Shown: in pieces, positions 12,449 through 16,446 of the stretch
How positions within the stretch are numbered: position 1 is the stretch's first letter
Layout: every line of letters begins with the position of its first letter
NCBI GenBank assembly: GCA_045645245.1
Contig: JAZRIK010000037.1
Coordinates: forward strand, 1 to 16,446
Origin: Scatosoma sp045645245
GTDB taxonomy: Bacteria > Bacillota > Clostridia > Christensenellales > Borkfalkiaceae
Direction: 5' to 3'
Length of the DNA stretch: 16,446 bases
The notes under the pieces: model-generated
Databases searched by the model: none
What the model saw: the letters and a program-made list of their open reading frames with translations, nothing else
Told to the model about the DNA's origin: nothing
Translations under genes and position numbers: made by a program

Positions 12449-13402
12449 TTAAATTATGATACCTACTGCCAACAATTCTTCTTTCATTGCTTGAAGATTT
12501 TGATTGGAATAATTATCCAAAGGACTAATCGTAGAACTATCTTTAATTCCGTAGTCTAAACAAATGCGCTTGATATTTTGAAGTTTCATCTTAATAGACG
12601 AGAATTTCATATTAGGATAAATAGTTAAAATTTTCGTTGCAAGTGAATCGAATGGACAATAAGTATGATTAGTGATATAGGTTTCTATAAAAATACGACA
12701 ACAAGTTTTATCTTCGTCAAAAGTCCAACGATGTTTTTGCGAGGAAGTAGATGGTCTTACTTTGGGTACGCTAATAGCAGGCTGTGCAATAGGATTTTGA
12801 ATAGGGATAAGAGTTCCATTGTTCATACTGCTTGGATATGGAAATTCTTTAATAGTTACACCAAATACTACTTTTATAATATCCCCTTTTATAGAAACAA
12901 TTTCACCTTCACCAAAGCGAGAGTGTTTTACCTTTTCACGCTGTTTTTTCTCTACCACAGGCGTACTTACAGGGGCGGAAGGGGGTATAACTTCTTCTTG
13001 TAAGATTGTAATTATAGGACAGTCTAACAATTTTTCAATAGCTTTAATACACTTTTCCAAGTTTTCTATAAGTTCTTTTGCGGTGCCGATAGTTAGTTCT
13101 TTTTGCCCGTGTATAATATCATTGCAATCTTGGCGAATCAAGTGCATATAAGTAATAGTCCATCTTTCAAAATGGCTTGAAAAACGAGAATCTTTTATTG
13201 ATTCATTAAGATTAAAGTCTTCGCGTCCGTTTGAATTTATCCATACGGGAATTTTTCCTAATTTTTCCTGCCAAAACAATTTTACGGCAAATTCTAACGA
13301 AGAACGAATATTTACGGCAAAGGCTTGGGCGTTTTCAATTTTCATTGCTTGTACAGCCTTATAATTCTTTTTAATCGAAGTAATCAAATCTAATTTATCC
13401 AT
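12449..13402 (-). CDS. Multidomain accessory protein (DUF4145/HEPN-like, Tudor-like, C-terminal helical module)
   Basis: A 317-aa protein, second gene of an operon; its ribosome binding site (complement of about 13406-13412) abuts the stop codon of the upstream gene. Residues 1-130 look like a DUF4145-type all-alpha region: AFAVNIRSSLEFAVKLF followed by RQDCNDIIHG. The Arg...His spacing is Rx7H, slightly longer than the classical HEPN Rx4-6H. Residues 158-195 (VKHSRFGEGEIVSIKGDIIK, then VVFG) resemble the small Tudor/KOW-like domain found at the ends of UvrD-type and other DNA-associated proteins. Residues 228-310 (HRWTFDEDKTCCRIFIETYI ... SIKMKLQNIKRICLDYG) resemble a helical module that I recall beside HNH or restriction nucleases. 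No catalytic nuclease site is recognised. A mobile-element or defence-related role is an inference. Confidence 0.7.
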   Translation of the reverse strand: MDKLDLITSIKKNYKAVQAMKIENAQAFAVNIRSSLEFAVKLFWQEKLGKIPVWINSNGREDFNLNESIKDSRFSSHFERWTITYMHLIRQDCNDIIHGQKELTIGTAKELIENLEKCIKAIEKLLDCPIITILQEEVIPPSAPVSTPVVEKKQREKVKHSRFGEGEIVSIKGDIIKVVFGVTIKEFPYPSSMNNGTLIPIQNPIAQPAISVPKVRPSTSSQKHRWTFDEDKTCCRIFIETYITNHTYCPFDSLATKILTIYPNMKFSSIKMKLQNIKRICLDYGIKDSSTISPLDNYSNQNLQAMKEELLAVGIII

Positions 13403-13412
13403 AATACTCTCC

Positions 13413-13943
13413 TTATCTTATAAACATTTTCTTATGCGCTAAAAGTACGTTGTATGCTACATTTGCGATATGAACTTCGTCGCCGTAGCAATCAAAAATA
13501 TGTCCGTGCGCGTTGGATTTGTCTGTACACATACTCGATAAATTACACTCGAATTGAGCCAAACTCTTATCGGGATTTGCTTGTAGGAAAAATTCTCGCA
13601 TTTTGCGACGGCTTGCGATACCGTTTTGCTCGGTATAGAAATAGGCACGTATAATTTGGGCGTTGATTTGGTTTAATCTGCGCGCCCAAAGCGGAACTTT
13701 CTTCTCGGCTTTGCAGGTAGGCTCATTATAAGCCGAATAGCTTGTGGGGGCAGGGGTAATGAAATCGCTTTCCTTGGGTGGCTCACAAGATTCGGTGTTC
13801 ATTCGTTGCAACGTTTCCGTTGCATAACGTTTTGCTAATTCTTCAAAAACTTCGTTTTCGTCTTTATCCATAAGAGCCGTAGCCAACGAAAACATATCCG
13901 CAACCTTTTTTGAGACGGTAAAAGTTAAAGACTTTTTATCCAT
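13413..13943 (-). CDS. RHH-like N-terminus plus unknown domain, first gene of accessory operon
   Basis: A 176-aa protein with ribosome binding site aaaggag (complement of 13953-13959) and a well matched minus-strand promoter. Residues 1-45 have a beta-strand then helices layout (KSLTFTVSKKVADMFSLATA, ENEVFEELAKRYATE), reminiscent of ribbon-helix-helix DNA-binding proteins. A Pro/Ser/Thr linker (residues 55-78) precedes a compact C-terminal region (82-176: WARRLNQINAQIIRAYFYTE, RKMREFFLQ, HGHIFDCYG) of unknown function. The gene is AT-rich compared with the sporulation genes and lies 10 bp ahead of the next gene, so the two are translationally close. It could be an autoregulator of the operon or a DNA-binding partner of the downstream protein. 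Confidence 0.7.
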   Translation of the reverse strand: MDKKSLTFTVSKKVADMFSLATALMDKDENEVFEELAKRYATETLQRMNTESCEPPKESDFITPAPTSYSAYNEPTCKAEKKVPLWARRLNQINAQIIRAYFYTEQNGIASRRKMREFFLQANPDKSLAQFECNLSSMCTDKSNAHGHIFDCYGDEVHIANVAYNVLLAHKKMFIR

Positions 13944-13974
13944 TTATAAAAACTCCTTTTGCTATTGTGCCTAT

Positions 13975-14003
13975 ACTTTACCATAATAAAAAAGTATTGT
14001 CAA
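13975..14003 (-). promoter_or_regulatory. Promoter of the accessory operon
   Basis: On the minus strand, TTGACA (14003-13998), a 17-bp spacer and TAAAGT (13980-13975), about 32 bp before the ATG at 13943. Confidence 0.75.
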
Positions 14004-14077
14004 GTGTTTTTACTCAAAAAATAAAAATATTTCATAAAAACCTATAATTTTACTCAAACACAAAATTAAAAAGTGCG

Positions 14078-14169
14078 ATGTGTGAAATTATAATAAGCAA
14101 AGCAAGGGAACTTTTACGCGGAAGCGAGTACGAAATTAAGGGCTTATGAGTGGTTGCGGCAAGAATAGA
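14078..14169 (+). pseudogene. Possible decayed gene tail
   Basis: The plus frame from ATG 14078 reads CEIIISKARELLRGSEYEIK and then stops at 14147-14149. Moving to the -1 frame just before the stop continues as AYEWLRQE and a TAG at 14167-14169, 9 nt before a good terminator stem. The two halves together look like a natural protein C-terminus broken by a one-base indel. There is no ribosome binding site and no upstream coding sequence, so if real it is a relic. The stretch is short and this may be chance. Confidence 0.3.
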
Positions 14170-14178
14170 AAACAACAC

Positions 14179-14206
14179 AAAAACGCCTAATTTTAGGCGT
14201 TTTTTT
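14179..14206 (+). terminator. Rho-independent terminator
   Basis: AAAAACGCCTA (14179-14189) pairs perfectly with TAGGCGTTTTT (14194-14204) over a 4-nt loop, and the T tract continues to 14206. No intact plus-strand gene precedes it, which supports loss of a gene here. Confidence 0.88.
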
Positions 14207-14247
14207 ATACTCTCTCAACCCCCAAAAACTGAAAACTCAAAAAAGAA

Positions 14248-14276
14248 TTGACATTTTTTGTCGATTATGCTATGAT
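14248..14276 (+). promoter_or_regulatory. Promoter of the acyltransferase gene
   Basis: TTGACA (14248-14253), 17-bp spacer, TATGAT (14271-14276). The in-frame TTG at 14248 is part of the -35 element, so it cannot be the translation start. Confidence 0.85.
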
Positions 14277-14304
14277 AAAACAAAAACACAAGGAACGCGG
14301 CGTT

Positions 14305-15504
14305 ATGGGCAAGAAAAAAACGGCAAATAAGAAAATCGGCAAGATTAATCCCGTATTGTATTCGATTTTATATCCGATTATCAAGCGTCAATACATAAAA
14401 AAATACAATATCACGTTTGATAATGAAATTGTGAAGGAAATCAAAGGGCCTGCGATCGTGGTGGGTTCGCATACTTGCGATAAGGACCATATTCTTTCCG
14501 CGCTTACGCTACATCCGATTCGTCCCACCTACATAGCCAGCGAGCATTTGATTCGCAAACCGTCCACGGCACGGCTGGTGAAGTGGATGCACGTTATTAC
14601 GAAAAAAATGTTCACGCCCGACGTTTCCACTATTAAAAATATTTTGCGTGCAAAAAAGGAAAACGCGGTTATTGTCATTTTCCCCGAAGGTCGGCTTTCT
14701 TGTTTTGGCCGTACGCTTCCTGTTGCAGACGGGACGGCGGAATTAATCAAAAAGCTTGGCGTGGATCTTTACGCGTGGAAAGCGGAAGGCGCGTATTGCA
14801 CGTTCCCGAAATGGCGTAATAAAGGGGAAGACAGAATCGGTAAAATTCACGCTTCCGTAAAGCGTTTACTGACCGCCGACGAAGTGGCGGAAACAGGCGT
14901 GGCCGACATCAAAGCAATCGTCGAAACCGCAATACGCCACGATGACGAGCTGGCGACGCAAGGGATCGAATTCAAGTGCGATACGATGGCGGAAGGCGTA
15001 GATAAAATTCTTTTCAAATGCCCCAAGTGTAAACAGGAATGGAAAATTTCTTCCGAAGGCAATCATATTCGTTGTGAATGCGGTTTGGACGCGACACTCG
15101 ACAACTTTTATCGCTTGCACGGCGCGCCGTTTGACAGCGTGAACGAATGGTTTGCGTGGCAGCAAAATTCGATAGACACGGAAACGGAATATTTACAAAC
15201 TACGGCGCGGTTGGGCGCTTGCGGCGCGGACGGCTTTATGGACGCGCAGGCGGGTGAAGGCGAAATTTATATAGATAAAGACGTTTTCAAATTATCCGGC
15301 ACGCTGCACGGCGAAGCGATAGAGTTTTCCATATCGACAAGCAAAATCGGCGCATTCCCGATTACTCCCGGGGAACATTTCGACATATACCATAACGGAA
15401 AATTGATATACTTGTACCCGACGCCCGACGGACGAACGAGTGTAAAATGGGTATGCTTCTTGGATCGTTTTATGGAGCAAAGACGAAACCAGGCAAAAGA
15501 ATAA
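14305..15504 (+). CDS. PlsC-like acyltransferase with zinc-ribbon C-terminal region
   Basis: ATG 14305 is chosen because the promoter covers the longer frame and aagga (14290-14294) lies 10 nt upstream. The product is 399 aa. Residues 49-200 form a glycerol-phosphate/lysophosphatidic acid acyltransferase (PlsC/LPLAT) fold with the HxxxxD motif at His56-Asp61 (SHTCDKD) and the FPEGR block at 126-130, which contacts the acceptor phosphate in this family. A zinc-ribbon-like CPKC...CEC (Cys239/Cys242 with Cys257/Cys259) follows, then a beta-rich C-terminal region of unknown fold (about 265-399). The enzyme should transfer an acyl chain to a lysophospholipid or related acceptor at the membrane. 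The zinc ribbon and long tail are not part of standard PlsC (about 240 aa), so the acceptor may differ. Monocistronic. Confidence 0.85.
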   Translation: MGKKKTANKKIGKINPVLYSILYPIIKRQYIKKYNITFDNEIVKEIKGPAIVVGSHTCDKDHILSALTLHPIRPTYIASEHLIRKPSTARLVKWMHVITKKMFTPDVSTIKNILRAKKENAVIVIFPEGRLSCFGRTLPVADGTAELIKKLGVDLYAWKAEGAYCTFPKWRNKGEDRIGKIHASVKRLLTADEVAETGVADIKAIVETAIRHDDELATQGIEFKCDTMAEGVDKILFKCPKCKQEWKISSEGNHIRCECGLDATLDNFYRLHGAPFDSVNEWFAWQQNSIDTETEYLQTTARLGACGADGFMDAQAGEGEIYIDKDVFKLSGTLHGEAIEFSISTSKIGAFPITPGEHFDIYHNGKLIYLYPTPDGRTSVKWVCFLDRFMEQRRNQAKE

Positions 15505-15522
15505 GTTATTCACTTAAAATAA

Positions 15523-15548
15523 AAAAGCACCCCTGCAAGGGTGCTTTT
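15523..15548. terminator. Bidirectional terminator between convergent genes
   Basis: AAAAGCACCC (15523-15532) pairs perfectly with GGGTGCTTTT (15539-15548). The T-rich tail is better on the minus strand. It serves the acyltransferase gene and the HTH gene that ends at 15554. Confidence 0.88.
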
Positions 15549-15553
15549 CCGTT

Positions 15554-15775
15554 TTAATAACGCGGTCTTTCAACGCATAGAACGTCATTCGCATCTAAAT
15601 CCAAAACAGTACAAATCCGCGAAAGGGTGTCTAACGCAGGCATACTACGTCCTGTAATATAATGCGAAATCATAGATTGATTAACGCCGATTTGTTTGGC
15701 TAATTCTTCTTGCGTAATTGTTCTTTGTTTCAACGCTTCTGCAAGCGCTTTTTGAATTTGTTCTAAAGTGACCAT
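15554..15775 (-). CDS. Small XRE/Cro-type HTH regulator, 73 aa
   Basis: The product is a single Cro/CI-family helix-turn-helix domain without any effector domain. Residues 20-46 (ITQEELAKQIGVNQSMISHY) hold the HTH, followed by the conserved MPALDTLSRICTVLDL helices. A short aggggt ribosome binding site (complement of 15784-15789) precedes ATG 15775 by 8 nt. The gene is divergent from 15863-16252 and the gap holds a perfect palindrome, so it probably represses itself and perhaps its neighbour. Such minimal repressors are typical of phage-derived, plasmid or toxin-antitoxin-like modules. The DNA-binding call is firm; the target is inferred. Confidence 0.85.
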   Translation of the reverse strand: MVTLEQIQKALAEALKQRTITQEELAKQIGVNQSMISHYITGRSMPALDTLSRICTVLDLDANDVLCVERPRY

Positions 15776-15787
15776 TTTTATTACCCC

Positions 15788-15806
15788 TACTAATATTTTA
15801 TTAGTA
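15788..15806. promoter_or_regulatory. Palindromic operator in the divergent gap
   Basis: TACTAATA-TTT-TATTAGTA is a perfect 8-3-8 palindrome adjoining the ribosome binding site of the HTH gene. A third TACTAAT half-site lies at 15838-15844, directly upstream of the -10 of the plus-strand promoter, with an imperfect partner (ATTAAAT) after it. Occupancy by the HTH protein would block both genes. Confidence 0.65.
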
Positions 15807-15822
15807 TTTATAATAAAAATTC

Positions 15823-15852
15823 TTGACTTATTGGCATTACTAATGATAAAAT
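15823..15852 (+). promoter_or_regulatory. Promoter of the SAP-like gene, near-leaderless
   Basis: TTGACT (15823-15828), 18-bp spacer, TAAAAT (15847-15852). The expected start of transcription, about 15859, is only about 4 nt before ATG 15863, and no Shine-Dalgarno sequence is present. Confidence 0.6.
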
Positions 15853-15862
15853 ATTAAATGTT

Positions 15863-16252
15863 ATGGATACACAAGAGAAAAAAATGGAAAAATTTAAAGA
15901 ATTATGCTTTCATTATCTTATACGACAAGGGATTGTTGCCTTAAGGTCTTATGGTCGTTTTCTCAATCTTCCCCGCCCGACTTGTTATGCAAAAACGGAG
16001 TTAGTGCAAAAAATCATAAGCGTTTTAAGCGGGGAACAAAAGGTGCAAAGAACAAATCGTGGGGCACCGATAAAAAATAATTATTCTTGCGCAGAAATCG
16101 TATCTAAAATCGAGAATTTACGAGAGCAAACATTGGATGGACAATCGCCAAGCACAAAACAAGAAAAAAAGGTCCTACATTTTACTATTGCGATAGAAAA
16201 ATTGGATTTTCAACAAAAGCAATTATTAAAACAATTTATAGATAGTTTATAA
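15863..16252 (+). CDS. SAP/Rho-N-like small protein, 129 aa
   Basis: The frame starts at ATG 15863 without any Shine-Dalgarno and almost directly at the predicted transcription start; an alternative Met at residue 8 (15884) has no better signal. Residues 20-60 (RQGIVALRSYGRFLNLPRPT, CYAKTELVQKIISVLSGE) resemble a SAP or Rho-N-type helix-extended-helix module, which in other proteins binds nucleic acid. A NRGAPIKNNY segment follows it, and the C-terminus is a helical, Gln/Lys-rich region ending FQQKQLLKQFIDSL. No enzyme motif is seen. It is divergent from the 73-aa HTH repressor and probably controlled by it. The family role is unknown. Confidence 0.65.
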   Translation: MDTQEKKMEKFKELCFHYLIRQGIVALRSYGRFLNLPRPTCYAKTELVQKIISVLSGEQKVQRTNRGAPIKNNYSCAEIVSKIENLREQTLDGQSPSTKQEKKVLHFTIAIEKLDFQQKQLLKQFIDSL

Positions 16253-16260
16253 GATAAAAT

Positions 16261-16286
16261 AACGGTGGGGGAAACCCACCGTTTTG
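16261..16286 (+). terminator. Terminator after the SAP-like gene
   Basis: AACGGTGGG (16261-16269) pairs perfectly with CCCACCGTT (16275-16283) over GGAAA, followed by a short TT tail. The T tract is weak but the stem is GC-rich, and it sits 8 nt after the stop codon. Confidence 0.7.
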
Positions 16287-16290
16287 CTTA

Positions 16291-16309
16291 TTCATCGCAT
16301 ACCTGCCCC
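16291..16309 (-). repeat. Dispersed motif, copy D (intergenic)
   Basis: On the minus strand this reads GGGGCAGGTATGCGATGAA, 18 of 19 identical to the consensus. It lies between the terminator at 16261-16286 and the 3' end of the next minus-strand gene. Confidence 0.65.
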
Positions 16310-16329
16310 TGTCAAATGGGGGAAACTGC

Positions 16330-16446
16330 TTACGCTTTTTCTGCTTTTTTGCTTTCGCGCGCTTTTTGCTGGCGCTGCTTTAACAACAGCGTGTGCGAAA
16401 GCTGCATTTCTTGCATAATACATTTAACGAGCGAATCGAGATCGCT
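16330..16446 (-). CDS. C-terminal fragment of an unidentified protein
   Basis: The minus-strand frame entering from the right edge encodes 38 residues, SDLDSLVKCIMQEMQLSHTL followed by LLKQRQQKARESKKAEKA, and ends with TAA at 16332-16330. The composition (an amphipathic helix, then a basic Lys/Arg/Gln tail) looks like the true end of a protein. The start and identity lie outside the window, so no function is assigned. Confidence 0.6.
   Translation of the reverse strand, partial: SDLDSLVKCIMQEMQLSHTLLLKQRQQKARESKKAEKA

Noticed and set aside
13741..13762. A fifth copy of the dispersed motif (GGGGGCAGGGGTAATGAA)
   Set aside because: It shares GGGGCAGG and a similar tail but not the central TATGCGA, and it lies in a Pro/Ser/Thr linker where G/C runs are expected, so I did not count it.
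1..16446. CRISPR array, transposase, integrase or replication origin
   Set aside because: I saw no regularly spaced repeat-spacer pattern, no transposase or integrase motifs and no DnaA-box cluster in the window.

Overview
The window looks like chromosomal DNA of an endospore-forming, low-to-moderate GC Bacillota (Clostridia-type) bacterium. The reasons are spoIIR-, sleB- and ypeB-type genes, strong AGGAGG-like ribosome binding sites, sigma-A-type promoters with 17-bp spacers, and short Rho-independent terminators with A/T flanks after almost every unit. No species can be named from the sequence alone. Most functional names below come from motif recognition, not from database searches.

Layout. 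1-493: 3' part of a GT14-like branching glycosyltransferase. 494-2902: three short plus-strand units, namely an XRE/membrane/zinc-ribbon regulator, an ICMT/PEMT-like membrane methyltransferase, and a small polytopic membrane protein. 2933-3169: a small minus-strand protein. 3361-5580: a 739-aa lipoprotein that also carries a C-terminal membrane anchor. 5748-6284: a double zinc-ribbon protein with a poly-Asp tail. 6335-7263 (minus): rubrerythrin followed by a small basic protein gene whose frame appears broken near its start. 7435-7938: TrmL tRNA methyltransferase. 8018-11258: a sporulation/germination block, SpoIIR (activates pro-sigma-E processing), SleB (cortex-lytic enzyme) and YpeB (SleB partner with unusual helical extensions). 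11416-11808: a Fur-family regulator. 11908-11982: tRNA-Gly(CCC).

Downstream of the tRNA the character changes. 12020-12448 holds no convincing gene but contains a structured element of about 140 bp with perfect 12-bp inverted ends, followed by further hairpins. 12449-13943 (minus) is an AT-rich two-gene operon of unknown function whose second product combines a DUF4145/HEPN-like region, a Tudor-like segment and a C-terminal helical module. 14004-14247 contains a possible decayed gene tail and a terminator. 14305-15504 encodes a PlsC-like acyltransferase with a zinc ribbon. 15554-16252 is a divergent pair, a 73-aa HTH repressor and a SAP/Rho-N-like protein, around a palindromic operator. A minus-strand gene enters at the right edge.

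The signals most worth checking are: a dispersed 19-bp motif, GGGGCAGGTATGCGACGAA, in four copies (one inside ypeB, one inside the frame-broken gene); LEA-like 11-residue repeats in YpeB; the apparent +1 frameshift at 6604-6608; the accessory operon; and the near-leaderless divergent HTH/SAP module.
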